From Streptomyces sp. S465 (GTDB taxonomy: Bacteria; Actinomycetota; Actinomycetes; Streptomycetales; Streptomycetaceae), in the NCBI RefSeq assembly GCF_026898115.1, contig NZ_CP114036.1:2542001-2606000 (forward strand): a stretch of 64,000 nt of DNA, read 5' to 3'. How positions within the stretch are numbered: position 1 is the stretch's first letter; every line of letters starts with the position of its first letter. Below are positions 11,268 to 21,209 of the stretch, one piece after another. The notes under the pieces are model-generated. The model worked only from the letters and a program-made list of their open reading frames with translations, was not told the origin of the DNA and searched no databases. Made by a program: the position numbers and the translations under genes.

Positions 11268-11741
11268 ATGAGTCCCTCCATCGCCACCAACACCCGTGTC
11301 GGCCTCGACGAGCTGCTGGAGTTCGTACGCCCGCGCCACCGTGCGCTGCTGATGACCCGCCGGGCCGACGGCTCGCCCCAGGCGTCCCCGCTGACCTGCG
11401 GAGTCGACGACTCCGGCCGTATCGTCGTGTCCACCTACCCCGAGCGCGCCAAGGTGCGCAACGCCAAGCGCGACCCGGCCGTGAGCGTCGTCGTGCTGTC
11501 CGACGAGTGGAACGGCCCCTGGGTGCAGATCGACGGCACCGCCGAGGTGATCGATCCCCCGGACTCCGTGGAGCCGCTGGTCGAGTACTACCGCAACATC
11601 GCGGGCGAGCACCCGGACTGGGACGAGTACCGCGAGGCCATGCGCAAGCAGGGCAAGTCGCTGATCCGTATCACCCCCGAGCGCTGGGGTCCGGTCGCCA
11701 CCGGCGGCTTCCCGGCCCGGCTGGTGGAGAGCGGGTCCTGA
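11268..11741 (+). CDS. PPOX-class F420-dependent (split-barrel flavin/F420-binding) oxidoreductase
   Basis: A 157-residue member of the pyridoxamine-5'-phosphate-oxidase-like split-barrel family. Visible features are an N-terminal helix (LDELLEFVRPRHRALL), RRADGSPQASPLTCGVDD, the strand RIVVSTYPERAKVRNAKRDP that contacts the cofactor phosphate, and GPWVQIDGTAEVID. The pattern matches the actinobacterial TIGR03618 group, which uses deazaflavin F420 rather than FMN, but the substrate is not known. It is a stand-alone gene followed by a convergent terminator shared with gltD. Confidence 0.85.
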   Translation: MSPSIATNTRVGLDELLEFVRPRHRALLMTRRADGSPQASPLTCGVDDSGRIVVSTYPERAKVRNAKRDPAVSVVVLSDEWNGPWVQIDGTAEVIDPPDSVEPLVEYYRNIAGEHPDWDEYREAMRKQGKSLIRITPERWGPVATGGFPARLVESGS

Positions 11742-11776
11742 GACCTCGGCACCGCGCCGCCCGCCCGTGAACGCCA

Positions 11777-11815
11777 TACGGCGCCCGCCCCCGAGGAATG
11801 GGGGAAGGCGCCGTA
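11777..11815. terminator. Bidirectional terminator between the PPOX gene and gltD
   Basis: TACGGCGCC at 11777-11785 pairs with GGCGCCGTA at 11807-11815, and the loop contains a further C5/G5 pairing. It sits between convergent genes. Confidence 0.75.
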
Positions 11816-11897
11816 CGGCCGGTCCGTACGCCGTTGTACGGACGTCAGATCCGGGACCTCCGGGAGAGCCCGGAGGGTCACCCGCGGTGAAGCGCGG

Positions 11898-13358
11898 TCA
11901 GACCGCGAGGGCCCGGTCGGTGGGGCGGATCGGGGCGGGCAGCTCACTGGCCCCGGTCAGGTAGCGGTCCACCCCGCGCGCCGCGGAGCGGCCCTCGGCG
12001 ATGGCCCAGACGATCAGCGACTGGCCGCGGCCCGCGTCACCGGCCACGAAGACACCGGGCACGTTGGTGGCGAAGTCGGCGTCGCGCGCGATGTTGCCGC
12101 GCTGGTCCAGCTCCAGACCGAACTGCTCGACCAGGCCGTTCTTCTGGTCGGTGCCGGTGAAGCCCATGGCGAGGGTGACCAGCTGGGCCGGGATCTTCCG
12201 CTCGGTGCCCGGCTTCTGCTCCAGCTTGCCGTCCTTGAACTCCACCTCGATCAGATGCAGCCACTGGACGTTGCCGTCCTCGTCGCCCTCGAAGTGGGTG
12301 GTGGAGACGGAGTAGAGCCGCTCGCCGCCCTCCTCGTGGGCCGAGGTGACCTTGTAGAGCATCGGGAAGGTCGGCCAGGGCTGGTTGGCGTTCCGCTCGT
12401 CGCCGGGCTTCGGCATGATCTCCAGCTGGGTGACGGAGGCGGCACCCTGCCGGTGGGCGGTGCCGACGCAGTCCGCGCCGGTGTCACCGCCGCCGATGAC
12501 CACGACGTGCTTGCCCTCGGCGGTGATCGGGGAGGTGGTGAGGTCGCCCTCCTGCACCTTGTTGGCCAGCGGCAGGTACTCCATCGCGAAGTGGATGCCG
12601 TTCAGCTCCCGGCCCGGCACGGGCAGGTCGCGCGAGGTGGTGGCGCCGGCCGCGATGACCACGGCGTCGTACCGCTTGCGGAGCTTGGCGGCGTCGATGT
12701 CGCGGCCGATCTCCGTCTCGGTGCGGAACTTGGTGCCCTCCGCGCGCATCTGCTCGATACGCCGGTTGATGTGCCGCTTCTCCATCTTGAACTCGGGGAT
12801 GCCGTAGCGCAGCAGGCCGCCGATGCGGTCGGCCCGCTCGTAGACGGCGACCGTGTGGCCGGCCCGGGTCAGCTGCTGGGCGGCGGCCAGGCCGGCCGGT
12901 CCCGAGCCGATGACGGCGACGGTCTTGCCGCTGAGCCGCTCCGGCGGCTGCGGGGTGACATCGCCGGCGTCCCACGCCTTGTCGATGATGGTGACCTCGA
13001 CGTTCTTGATGGTCACCGGCGGCTGGTTGATGCCGAGCACACAGGCCGACTCGCACGGGGCCGGGCACAGCCGCCCGGTGAACTCCGGGAAGTTGTTGGT
13101 CGCGTGCAGCCGCTCGCTGGCCTCGCGCCAGTCCTCCCGGTAGGCGTAGTCGTTCCACTCGGGGATGAGGTTCCCCAGCGGACAGCCGTTGTGACAGAAC
13201 GGGATGCCACAGTCCATGCACCGGCCGGCCTGCTTGCTGATGATCGGCAGCAGCGAACCGGGGACGTAGACCTCGTTCCAGTCCTTGACGCGCTCGCCCA
13301 CCGGACGGGTCTTGGCGACCTCGCGGTCAGTGGACAGGAAGCCCTTGGGGTCAGCCAT
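11898..13358 (-). CDS. gltD: Glutamate synthase (NADPH) small subunit GltD
   Basis: A 486-residue flavoprotein that passes electrons from NADPH through FAD and Fe-S clusters to GltB. The N-terminal cluster ligands C47, C50, C55 and C59 are seen in [17 protein letters not shown]. Two Rossmann motifs follow: [15 protein letters not shown] for FAD and [11 protein letters not shown] for NADPH. A C-terminal [19 protein letters not shown] closes the FAD site. Length is normal. The start overlaps the last codons of gltB by eight bases (ATGGCTGA), so the two are translationally coupled. Confidence 0.97.
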   Translation of the reverse strand: MADPKGFLSTDREVAKTRPVGERVKDWNEVYVPGSLLPIISKQAGRCMDCGIPFCHNGCPLGNLIPEWNDYAYREDWREASERLHATNNFPEFTGRLCPAPCESACVLGINQPPVTIKNVEVTIIDKAWDAGDVTPQPPERLSGKTVAVIGSGPAGLAAAQQLTRAGHTVAVYERADRIGGLLRYGIPEFKMEKRHINRRIEQMRAEGTKFRTETEIGRDIDAAKLRKRYDAVVIAAGATTSRDLPVPGRELNGIHFAMEYLPLANKVQEGDLTTSPITAEGKHVVVIGGGDTGADCVGTAHRQGAASVTQLEIMPKPGDERNANQPWPTFPMLYKVTSAHEEGGERLYSVSTTHFEGDEDGNVQWLHLIEVEFKDGKLEQKPGTERKIPAQLVTLAMGFTGTDQKNGLVEQFGLELDQRGNIARDADFATNVPGVFVAGDAGRGQSLIVWAIAEGRSAARGVDRYLTGASELPAPIRPTDRALAV

Positions 13359-16300
13359 TGATCGCCGCCTCCATCATCTTCTCGTGGGTCTCGGACTCGG
13401 AGAGCCCGGCACGCTCGGCGGCTTCCTTGGCGGCGAGCACGGCCTGGTACGTAGCAGGGATGATCTTGCTGAAGCGCGGGAGGGCGGCCTCCCAGTCGTC
13501 GAGCAGCGCACCCGCGACGGTGGAGCCGGTCTCCTCGTGGTGGCGGCGCACCGCGTCGTGCAGCCACCGCTTGTCGGCGTCGTCGAGCCCACCGACGGCA
13601 TCCCGGAGGTCGCCGTTGACGTTGTCCCGGTCGAGGTCGATCACGTATGCGATACCGCCGGACATACCCGCCGCGAAGTTCCGGCCGGTGGGTCCGAGGA
13701 CGACGGCGTGGCCGCCGGTCATGTACTCACAGCCGTGGTCGCCCACGCCCTCGGAGACGACCGTGGCGCCGGAGTTGCGGACGCAGAACCGCTCGCCGAC
13801 CCGGCCGCGCAGGTACATCTCACCGCCGGTCGCACCGTAGGCGAGGGTGTTGCCCGCGATGGTCGAGTACTCGGCGAGGTGGTCCGCGCTCCGGTCCGGG
13901 CGGACCACGATCCGGCCACCGGAGAGGCCCTTGCCCACGTAGTCGTTGGCGTCGCCCTCGAGCCGCAGCGTGACACCGCGGGGCACGAACGCGCCGAAGG
14001 ACTGGCCGGCCGAACCGGTGAAGGTGATGTCGATGGTGTCGTCGGGCAGGCCCGCGCCGCCGAACTTCCGGGTCACCTCATGGCCGAGCATGGTGCCGAC
14101 GGTCCGGTTGATGTTGCGGATCGCGACCTGGGCGCGGACCGGCTGGGCGGCCTCGGCGCTCTCGGCGTTCAGCGCGTCGGCCGCCAGCTTGATCAGCTGG
14201 TTGTCCAGCGCCTTGGCCAGGCCGTGGTCCTGCTCGACCGCCTGGTGGCGGACGGCGCCGTCGGGCAGCTCGGGCACGTACAGCAGCGGGGCGAGATCCA
14301 GACCTTGCGCCTTCCAGTGCTGTACGGCGCGGGTGGTGTCCAGCAGCTCGGCGTGGCCGATGGCCTCGTCCAGCGTGCGGAAGCCCAGCTCGGCGAGGAG
14401 CTCGCGGACCTCCTCGGCGATGAACTCGAAGAAGTTCACCACGAACTCGGCCTTGCCGCTGTAGCGCTCGCGCAGCACCGGGTTCTGGGTGGCGATGCCG
14501 ACCGGGCAGGTGTCCAGGTGGCAGACGCGCATCATCACACAGCCGGAGACCACCAGCGGCGCGGTGGCGAAGCCGAACTCCTCGGCCCCGAGCAGGGCGG
14601 CGATGACCACGTCACGGCCGGTCTTCAGCTGGCCGTCGGTCTGCACCACGATACGGTCGCGCAACCCGTTGAGCAGCAGCGTCTGCTGGGTCTCGGCGAG
14701 GCCGAGCTCCCAGGGGCCGCCCGCGTGCTTGAGCGAGGTGAGCGGCGAGGCGCCGGTGCCGCCGTCGTGGCCGGAGATCAGCACCACATCGGCGTGTGCC
14801 TTGGAGACGCCCGCGGCCACGGTGCCGACGCCGACCTCGGAGACCAGCTTGACGTGGATGCGCGCCTGGGGGTTGGCGTTCTTCAGGTCGTGGATCAGCT
14901 GGGCCAGATCCTCGATCGAGTAGATGTCGTGGTGCGGCGGCGGGGAGATCAGGCCGACGCCCGGGGTGGAGTGCCGGGTCTTGGCGACCCACGGGTAGAC
15001 CTTGTGGCCGGGCAGCTGACCGCCCTCACCGGGCTTGGCGCCCTGGGCCATCTTGATCTGGATGTCGTCGGAGTTGACCAGGTACTCGCTGGTCACACCG
15101 AAGCGGCCGGAGGCCACCTGCTTGATCGACGACCGCCGGGCGGGGTCGTGCAGCCGGTCGGAGTCCTCGCCGCCCTCACCGGTGTTGGACTTGCCGCCCA
15201 GCTGGTTCATGGCGATGGCGAGGGTCTCGTGCGCCTCCTGGGAGATGGAGCCGTAACTCATGGCGCCAGTGGAGAACCGCTTGACGATCTCGCTGACCGG
15301 CTCGACCTCGTCGATCGGGATCGAGGGGCGCTCGTTCTTGAAGGAGAACAGGCCGCGCAGCGTCATCAGCCGCTCGGACTGCTCGTTCACCCGGCCGGTG
15401 TACTTCTTGAAGATGTCGTAGCGACGCGACCGGGTGGAGTGCTGGAGCCGGAAGACCGTCTCGGGGTCGAAGAGGTGCGGCTCGCCCTCACGGCGCCACT
15501 GGTACTCGCCGCCGATCTCCAGCGCCCGGTGGGCGGAGGGGACGCCGGAGGCGGGGTACGCCTTGGCGTGGCGGGCGGCGACCTCCTTGGCGACGACGTC
15601 CAGGCCCGCGCCACCGATCTTGGTGGCGGTGCCGTGGAAGTAGGTGTCCACGAAGGACTCGTCCAGACCGACGGCCTCGAAGACCTGCGCGCCCCGGTAG
15701 GAGGCCACGGTCGAGATGCCCATCTTGGACATGACCTTCAGGACGCCCTTGCCGAGCGCCTTGATCAGGTTCTTGATCGCGATCTCGGCCTCGACCCCGG
15801 GCAGGAAGGTGCCCGCCCGGACCAGGTCCTCGACCGACTCCATAGCCAGGTACGGGTTGACGGCCGCGGCCCCGTAGCCGATCAGCAGCGCGACATGGTG
15901 CACCTCGCGGACGTCGCCCGCCTCGACCAGCAGCCCCACCTGGGTGCGCTGCTTGGTGCGGATCAGGTGGTGGTGGACCGCGGAGGTGAGCAGCAGCGAG
16001 GGGATCGGGGCGTGCTCGGCGTCCGAGTGGCGGTCGGAGAGCACGATCAGCCGGGCGCCGTCCTCGATGGCGGCGTCGGCCTCGGCGCAGATCTCGTCCA
16101 GCCGGGCGGCGAGCGCCTGACCGCCGCCGCCGACCCGGTACAGGCCCGAGAGGGTCGCCGCCTTGAGGCCGGGCATGTCGCCGTCGGCGTTGATGTGGAT
16201 GAGCTTGGCCAGCTCATCGTTGTCGATCACCGGGAAGGGCAGGGTCACGCTGCGACAGGAGGCCGCGGTCGGCTCCAGCAGATTGCCCTGCGGGCCCAGC

Positions 16301-17901
16301 GAGGAGATCAGCGAGGTGACCAGCTCCTCGCGGATCGCGTCCAGCGGCGGGTTGGTGACCTGCGCGAACAGCTGGGTGAAGTAGTCGAACAGCAGCCGCG
16401 GCCGCTCGGAGAGGGCGGCGATCGGCGAGTCGGTGCCCATCGAGCCGATCGGCTCGGCGCCGGTCTTGGCCATCGGCGCGAGCAGGACGCGCAGCTCCTC
16501 CTCGGTGTAGCCGAAGGTCTGCTGGCGGCGGGTGACCGAGGCGTGGGTGTGCACGATGTGCTCGCGCTCGGGCAGGTCGGCCAGGCCGATCAGACCGGCC
16601 TCGAGCCACTCGCCGTACGGCTGCTCGGCGGCCAGCTGGGCCTTGATCTCGTCGTCCTCGATGATGCGGTGCTCGACGGTGTCGACCAGGAACATCCGGC
16701 CCGGCTGGAGCCGGCCCTTGCGGACCACCCTGGCCGGGTCGATGTCCAGGACGCCGACCTCGGAGGAGAGCACGACCAGACCGTCGTCGGTGACCCAGTA
16801 GCGGCCGGGGCGCAGACCGTTGCGGTCCAGCACGGCGCCGACCTGGGTGCCGTCGGTGAAGGTGACACAGGCCGGGCCGTCCCAGGGCTCCATCATCGTG
16901 GAGTGGTACTGGTAGAAGGCGCGCCGGGCCGGGTCCATGGAGGGGTGGTTCTCCCACGCCTCGGGGACCATCATCAGCACCGAGTGCGGCAGCGAGCGGC
17001 CGCCGAGGTGGAGCAGCTCCAGGACCTCGTCGAAGGTCGCCGAGTCGGAGGCGTCCGGGGTGCAGATGGGGAAGATCCGCTCCAGCGCCTTGTCCCCGAA
17101 CAGGTCGCTGACCAGCTGGGACTCCCGGGCGCGCATCCAGTTGCGGTTGCCCTGGACGGTGTTGATCTCACCGTTGTGGGCGACGAAGCGGTACGGGTGG
17201 GCCAGCGGCCAGCTCGGGAAGGTGTTGGTGGAGAACCGGGAGTGGACCAGCGCGATGGCCGTGGCGAAGCGGCGGTCGGAGAGGTCCGGGAAGAACGGCT
17301 CCAGCTGCCCGGTGGTCAGCATGCCCTTGTAGACCAGGGTGCGGGAGGACAGCGAGGGGAAGTAGACCCCCGCCTCGCGCTCGGCGCGCTTGCGCAGCAT
17401 GAACGCCTTGCGGTCCAGGGCCACGCCGGTGCTGGTGCCGTCGGCCACGAAGAGCTGACGGAAGACGGGCATGGTGGCGCGGGCCCCGTTGCCCAGCAGC
17501 TCGGGGGCGACGGGCACCTCGCGCCAGCCGAGGACGGTGAGCCCCTCGTCGGCGGCGAGCCGCTCGATCTGCTCCACGGCGGCCGCGCCCTCGGTCTGCC
17601 CCTCGGGGAGGAACGCGATACCCACCGCGTAGGCACCGGCCTCGGGCAGCTCGAAGCCGGTCACACTGGCCCGCAGGAAGGCGTCCGGGACCTGGACGAG
17701 GATGCCCGCGCCATCGCCGGAGTCGGGCTCGGAACCGGTGGCGCCGCGGTGCTCGAGGTTCCTCAGCACGGTGAGAGCCTGCTCCACGAGCTCATGGCTG
17801 GCCTCGCCGGTGAGGGTCGCCACGAAGCCGACGCCACAGGCGTCGTGCTCATTGCGCGGGTCGTACATCCCCTGTCGGGCGGGGTGGGATGCAGAACGCA
17901 T
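13351..17901 (-). CDS. gltB: Glutamate synthase large subunit GltB
   Basis: A 1516-residue enzyme that hydrolyses glutamine and transfers the ammonia to 2-oxoglutarate, giving two glutamates. An Ntn-type glutaminase domain follows a short propeptide: C22 in HDACGVGF becomes the N-terminal nucleophile after cleavage. The FMN-binding synthase domain holds the 3Fe-4S ligands C1121, C1127 and C1132 in [17 protein letters not shown]-terminal GXGXG beta-helix domain completes it. The ATG at 17901 is preferred, with GGGAG five bases upstream; an ATG seven codons earlier has no ribosome site. It is first in the gltBD operon, and a GlnR-like element lies upstream. Confidence 0.96.
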   Translation of the reverse strand: MRSASHPARQGMYDPRNEHDACGVGFVATLTGEASHELVEQALTVLRNLEHRGATGSEPDSGDGAGILVQVPDAFLRASVTGFELPEAGAYAVGIAFLPEGQTEGAAAVEQIERLAADEGLTVLGWREVPVAPELLGNGARATMPVFRQLFVADGTSTGVALDRKAFMLRKRAEREAGVYFPSLSSRTLVYKGMLTTGQLEPFFPDLSDRRFATAIALVHSRFSTNTFPSWPLAHPYRFVAHNGEINTVQGNRNWMRARESQLVSDLFGDKALERIFPICTPDASDSATFDEVLELLHLGGRSLPHSVLMMVPEAWENHPSMDPARRAFYQYHSTMMEPWDGPACVTFTDGTQVGAVLDRNGLRPGRYWVTDDGLVVLSSEVGVLDIDPARVVRKGRLQPGRMFLVDTVEHRIIEDDEIKAQLAAEQPYGEWLEAGLIGLADLPEREHIVHTHASVTRRQQTFGYTEEELRVLLAPMAKTGAEPIGSMGTDSPIAALSERPRLLFDYFTQLFAQVTNPPLDAIREELVTSLISSLGPQGNLLEPTAASCRSVTLPFPVIDNDELAKLIHINADGDMPGLKAATLSGLYRVGGGGQALAARLDEICAEADAAIEDGARLIVLSDRHSDAEHAPIPSLLLTSAVHHHLIRTKQRTQVGLLVEAGDVREVHHVALLIGYGAAAVNPYLAMESVEDLVRAGTFLPGVEAEIAIKNLIKALGKGVLKVMSKMGISTVASYRGAQVFEAVGLDESFVDTYFHGTATKIGGAGLDVVAKEVAARHAKAYPASGVPSAHRALEIGGEYQWRREGEPHLFDPETVFRLQHSTRSRRYDIFKKYTGRVNEQSERLMTLRGLFSFKNERPSIPIDEVEPVSEIVKRFSTGAMSYGSISQEAHETLAIAMNQLGGKSNTGEGGEDSDRLHDPARRSSIKQVASGRFGVTSEYLVNSDDIQIKMAQGAKPGEGGQLPGHKVYPWVAKTRHSTPGVGLISPPPHHDIYSIEDLAQLIHDLKNANPQARIHVKLVSEVGVGTVAAGVSKAHADVVLISGHDGGTGASPLTSLKHAGGPWELGLAETQQTLLLNGLRDRIVVQTDGQLKTGRDVVIAALLGAEEFGFATAPLVVSGCVMMRVCHLDTCPVGIATQNPVLRERYSGKAEFVVNFFEFIAEEVRELLAELGFRTLDEAIGHAELLDTTRAVQHWKAQGLDLAPLLYVPELPDGAVRHQAVEQDHGLAKALDNQLIKLAADALNAESAEAAQPVRAQVAIRNINRTVGTMLGHEVTRKFGGAGLPDDTIDITFTGSAGQSFGAFVPRGVTLRLEGDANDYVGKGLSGGRIVVRPDRSADHLAEYSTIAGNTLAYGATGGEMYLRGRVGERFCVRNSGATVVSEGVGDHGCEYMTGGHAVVLGPTGRNFAAGMSGGIAYVIDLDRDNVNGDLRDAVGGLDDADKRWLHDAVRRHHEETGSTVAGALLDDWEAALPRFSKIIPATYQAVLAAKEAAERAGLSESETHEKMMEAAING

Positions 17902-17965
17902 CGGCTCTCCCGTCGTCGTCATGGCATTGTGCGTGTGCCGAGGGACGACGTTGGCCCTCCGCGAA

Positions 17966-17981
17966 ATTTCATGCAGGTTAC
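17966..17981 (-). promoter_or_regulatory. Candidate GlnR-type site upstream of gltB
   Basis: Read on the gltB strand the sequence is GTAAC, six bases (CTGCAT), then GAAAT. This matches the GTnAC-n6-GAAAC half of the actinobacterial GlnR consensus with one mismatch. Only one complete box pair is clear. It lies about 65 bp before the start codon. Forty bases further upstream, 18000-18019 is a near-perfect 20-bp palindrome (GAAACCGGAAGTTCCGTTTC) that could be a second regulatory site. Nitrogen control of gltBD is plausible but unproven here. Confidence 0.4.
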
Positions 17982-18210
17982 ATGATGAGCAGCTTCTCGG
18001 AAACCGGAAGTTCCGTTTCATCATGCGGACACCCCGGAGCGAGGTGACGTCAGGCGATGCAGGCGATACGGGCAAGAACGGACCGAGCGACCGACGTCGC
18101 CAAGGCGCTGATCGGGCGACACTGCCCAAGCGCTTCGGGCTTATGCCCGCCTGTAAAAGGATCGAAACCGTCGAGTAACGGCGTAATTATGCGGCTCGCC
18201 GTATGGTATG

Positions 18211-18942
18211 TCATCCTACGGCCGTTCCGAAGAAAGTGCCCAGGGCGTAGGTCACACCCGCCGCCGCACCTCCCAGCGCCAGCTGCCGCAGCCCGCTGTA
18301 CCACCAGGAGCGGGCGGTCACCCGCGCCACCACCGCACCGCAGCCGAACAGCCCGATCAGCGCCAGCAGCACGGCCGGCCACAGCGCGGTGGCGCCCAGC
18401 AGATACGGCAGCACCGGCAGCAGCGCACCCAGCGCGAAGCAGCCGAACGAGGACACCGCCGCGACCAGCGGCGACGGAAGGTCGTCCGGGTCCACGCCCA
18501 GCTCCTCGCGGGCGTGTATCTCCAGCGCCTGCTCGGGGTCCCGGGACAGCTGCTCGGCCACCTCCCGGGCCAGGGCCGGCTCCACACCGCGCGACTCATA
18601 GAGCGCCGCCAGCTCCTCCAGCTCGTCCACCGGGTGCTTGCGCAGCTCGCGCCGCTCCACCTCCAGCTCGGCCTGGACCAGATCGCGCTGGGAGGCGACG
18701 GAGGTGTACTCACCGGCGGCCATGGAGAAAGCACCGGCCGCCAGTCCCGCCAGACCGGTGATCACGATGGTCTGCCGGTCCACGGCACCGCCGGCCACAC
18801 CGGTCATCAGCGCGAGGTTGGAGACCAGTCCGTCCATGGCACCGAAGACGGCCGGACGCAGCCAGCCGCCGTTCACATCACGGTGGGTGTGGTTGTCGCG
18901 GTGGGCGATATGCGGGGACTCGGTGCTGTCGATGACGGACAT
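18211..18942 (-). CDS. VIT1/CCC1-family iron/manganese transporter
   Basis: A 243-residue membrane protein. After a His-rich N-terminus (SPHIAHRDNHTHRDVNGG) comes the family opening LRPAVFGAMDGLVSNLALMTGV, then GLAAGAFSMAAGEYTSVASQRDL, and a central soluble acidic segment (about residues 95-155) rich in Glu that binds metal in this family. Three C-terminal helices follow. Plant and yeast homologues sequester Fe2+ or Mn2+; bacterial members are probably metal exporters. The ATG at 18942 has AAGGGAGC ten bases upstream. It is monocistronic, followed downstream by the 300-bp gltB promoter region. Confidence 0.85.
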   Translation of the reverse strand: MSVIDSTESPHIAHRDNHTHRDVNGGWLRPAVFGAMDGLVSNLALMTGVAGGAVDRQTIVITGLAGLAAGAFSMAAGEYTSVASQRDLVQAELEVERRELRKHPVDELEELAALYESRGVEPALAREVAEQLSRDPEQALEIHAREELGVDPDDLPSPLVAAVSSFGCFALGALLPVLPYLLGATALWPAVLLALIGLFGCGAVVARVTARSWWYSGLRQLALGGAAAGVTYALGTFFGTAVG

Positions 18943-19077
18943 ATGAAGATGTGCTCCCTTCGCGAAGGGTGTGGCGATGCTGCGCTCACTCCAACGGTTC
19001 GAAGGTACGCACGGATTCCCCTGCTCCGCCAGCAAGGAAGGCCGAACTTACCTCGCTGACCTGCGGAAACGTAAAGA

Positions 19078-19107
19078 GGCCGCCGAACCCCGAGGGGGTC
19101 GGCGGCC
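19078..19107. terminator. Hairpin terminator downstream of lgt
   Basis: GGCCGCCGA at 19078-19086 pairs with TCGGCGGCC at 19099-19107, and inner C4/G4 pairing extends the stem. It ends the lgt transcript before the VIT1 gene promoter. Confidence 0.75.
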
Positions 19108-19130
19108 CGTTGGGCGCACGGTGGCGCGGG

Positions 19131-20198
19131 TCAGGGTTTCCGGGAGGGCTCCGCCTCGGCGGCCACCGCACCGGTCGTGTCCGCGGCCGGCTTGTCCGCG
19201 GTCGTGTCCGCATCGGTCGCGTCCGCGGCGGGCTTGTCCGCGTCGGTCGCGTCCGGCTTGGTCGTGTCCGCGGCGGCCTCGTCGACAGCGGCCGTGTCCG
19301 CCGCCGCCGTGTCCGCCGCCGCCGTGTCCGCGCCCGGCCCGTCCGCGCCGTCGCTCTTCTCGGCCGCGTCCCCGGCCGCCGCGGGCTCCACGACCGCCTC
19401 CCGGCCGGGGGCCTTCTTGGCGGAGATCACCATGTAGGCCACCGCGCCCAGGAAGACCACGATGGACGTCCAGTCGTTGAGCCGCAGCCCCAGCACATGG
19501 TGGGCGTCGTCCACCCGCAGGTACTCGATCCAGAAGCGGCCCACGGTGTAGGCCGCGACATAGAGGGCGAACGCCCGGCCATGCCCCAGCGTGAAGCGAC
19601 GGTCCGCCCAGATCACCAGCAGGGCCACCCCGACGCACCACAGCGACTCGTACAGGAAGGTCGGGTGGTACGTGCCGGCCACCCGGCCCGCGTCGGCGTC
19701 GCCGTCGATCTTCAGCGCCCACGGCAGCGTGGTCGCCTTGCCGTACAGCTCCTGGTTGAACCAGTTGCCCCAGCGCCCGATCGCCTGGGCGAAGGCGATA
19801 CCGGGCGCGATGGCGTCCGCGTACGCCGGGAGCGGGATGCCCCGGCGGCGGCAGCCGATCCAGGCGCCCAGCGCACCCAGCGCCACGGCCCCCCAGATCC
19901 CGAGGCCGCCCTGCCAGATCTTGAAGGCGTCCACCCAGTCACGGCCGTCGGTGAAGTACAGCTCGTAATCGGTGATGACGTGGTAGAGGCGCCCTCCGAC
20001 CAGGCCGAAGGGCACGGCCCAGACGGCGATGTCGGCGACGGTGCCGACCTGGCCGCCCCGGGCGACCCAGCGCCGCCCGCCGAGCCAGACCGCGACGAAG
20101 ACGCCGATGATGATGCAGAACGCATAGCCGCGCAGCGGGACCGGACCGAGATAGATCACGCCGGACGACGGGCTGGGAATGTAAGCGAGGAGGTCCAT
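19131..20198 (-). CDS. lgt: Prolipoprotein diacylglyceryl transferase Lgt with long acidic C-terminal tail
   Basis: A 355-residue polytopic membrane enzyme that transfers diacylglycerol from phosphatidylglycerol to the lipobox cysteine of prelipoproteins. It opens PSPSSGVIYLGPVPLRGYA and contains the signature region GRWGNWFNQELYG and HPTFLYES, with VGRFWIEYLR near the end of the core. The core ends at about residue 275. The last 75-80 residues are an Ala/Asp/Thr-rich tail (repeats of AADT) that is predicted to be cytoplasmic and disordered, as seen in some Streptomyces Lgt proteins. It works before LspA, which is encoded near 60.5 kb. Confidence 0.95.
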   Translation of the reverse strand: MDLLAYIPSPSSGVIYLGPVPLRGYAFCIIIGVFVAVWLGGRRWVARGGQVGTVADIAVWAVPFGLVGGRLYHVITDYELYFTDGRDWVDAFKIWQGGLGIWGAVALGALGAWIGCRRRGIPLPAYADAIAPGIAFAQAIGRWGNWFNQELYGKATTLPWALKIDGDADAGRVAGTYHPTFLYESLWCVGVALLVIWADRRFTLGHGRAFALYVAAYTVGRFWIEYLRVDDAHHVLGLRLNDWTSIVVFLGAVAYMVISAKKAPGREAVVEPAAAGDAAEKSDGADGPGADTAAADTAAADTAAVDEAAADTTKPDATDADKPAADATDADTTADKPAADTTGAVAAEAEPSRKP

Positions 20199-20270
20199 GG
20201 CAGGACCGACGCTACCGTGCCGGGCGGGAGATGCGGCAACCCACCCGGCACAACGGCTGCATAACGAGGG

Positions 20271-21104
20271 TCAGTCGCGGGTCGCCGCGAGGACCATGCG
20301 CTTGAGCTTCTTGGGGCTCAGCGGCTTGTCGGGGTCGCCGTACACGGACTTCCCGTCCAGCAGCACCGTCGGGGTGGAGGCGTAGCCGGAGTGGGTGAAG
20401 ACGTCGTTGGACTTCCGTACCCAGGTGTCGTGCCGGCCGTCCTCGACGCACTTCCGGAAGGCGGGGGTGACCAGCCCGGGGACCGTGCCGGCCAGCTTGA
20501 TCAGCCTGCTGTTGTGGGCGTAGGCGTCCCGGGTTTCCTCGGGCTGATGGCGGTAGAGCACATCGTGGTACGCCCGGAACGTGTCGGGGTCCCGGTCCTG
20601 GGCGCAGGCCGCCGCGTTCGCCGCGCGGAGCGAACCGGTGCCGCCGAGGTTTCCGTCGATGATCGTCACCAGGTGGTACTCGACCCTGAGCCGGCCGTCG
20701 TCCTGGAGCTCGTGGACGGTCTTGCGGAAGACGTCCTCGAACTGCTTGCACCCAGGGCAGCGGAAGTCCTCGAACACCGTCAGGGTCGCCGGGGCGCCCT
20801 TCCCCGATCCCTTGCTCGATTCCCCCGGCTCGCCCGGCTCCCCCTTCTTCCCCGAGGGGATCACCAGACGTCCCTTGCCGGCCGCTCCGCGCGGCGGCAC
20901 CACGGCGCTGCCCGACTTGCCCGAGTCGTCATCGGTTCTGGACGCGAACATGCCCACCCCCGCGGCCACGGCGAAGACGGCCACCACCGCCCCCAGGACC
21001 CCCAGCGTCCGCTTCCTCTTCGCGCGCGCCCGCTCCCGTTCACGCTGTTCCCGCAGGCGCTCACGGGCGCCGCGCTTTCCCTCACCACGGTTTCTCTGGC
21101 TCAC
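20271..21104 (-). CDS. Membrane-anchored DsbA-like thioredoxin-fold protein
   Basis: A 277-residue protein with a highly charged cytoplasmic N-terminus (Arg/Glu/Lys, residues 1-32), one transmembrane helix at about 34-55, a low-complexity linker and an extracytoplasmic thioredoxin-4 domain. The redox motif is CPGC at C116/C119, in VFEDFRCPGCKQF, with a cis-proline region STPTVLLDG. It probably forms or isomerises disulfides in exported proteins. Two paralogues lie at 54055-56642. It lies just after the trpA terminator hairpin, so it is probably transcribed separately from the trp genes. Confidence 0.85.
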   Translation of the reverse strand: MSQRNRGEGKRGARERLREQRERERARAKRKRTLGVLGAVVAVFAVAAGVGMFASRTDDDSGKSGSAVVPPRGAAGKGRLVIPSGKKGEPGEPGESSKGSGKGAPATLTVFEDFRCPGCKQFEDVFRKTVHELQDDGRLRVEYHLVTIIDGNLGGTGSLRAANAAACAQDRDPDTFRAYHDVLYRHQPEETRDAYAHNSRLIKLAGTVPGLVTPAFRKCVEDGRHDTWVRKSNDVFTHSGYASTPTVLLDGKSVYGDPDKPLSPKKLKRMVLAATRD

Positions 21105-21114
21105 GCCCTCGCCT

Positions 21115-21154
21115 AACGAGGCGGAGGAGCACCGCTGAGCTCCTCCGCCTCGTT
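21115..21154. terminator. Hairpin at the end of the trp operon
   Basis: The 16-bp arms 21115-21130 (AACGAGGCGGAGGAGC) and 21139-21154 are perfectly complementary around an 8-base loop. It is located between the trpA stop codon and the start of the DsbA-like gene. Confidence 0.85.
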
Positions 21155-21209
21155 GTTCCCTCCAACGAGTGACCCTCCAACGGCCGACCAGCGGCCGATC
21201 GGCGGCCGG

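Noticed and set aside
13285..17985. Very long open frame antisense to gltB and gltD
   Set aside because: It mirrors the codon structure of well-identified genes on the other strand. Its product is low-complexity Gly/Val/Asp/Arg with no family resemblance, and GC-rich codon bias keeps the opposite frame open.
18943..19077. Possible iron-box (DmdR/DtxR-like) site upstream of the VIT1-type transporter gene
   Set aside because: AGGTCAGCGAGGTAA on the gene strand resembles only one half-site, with several mismatches; not enough to call.
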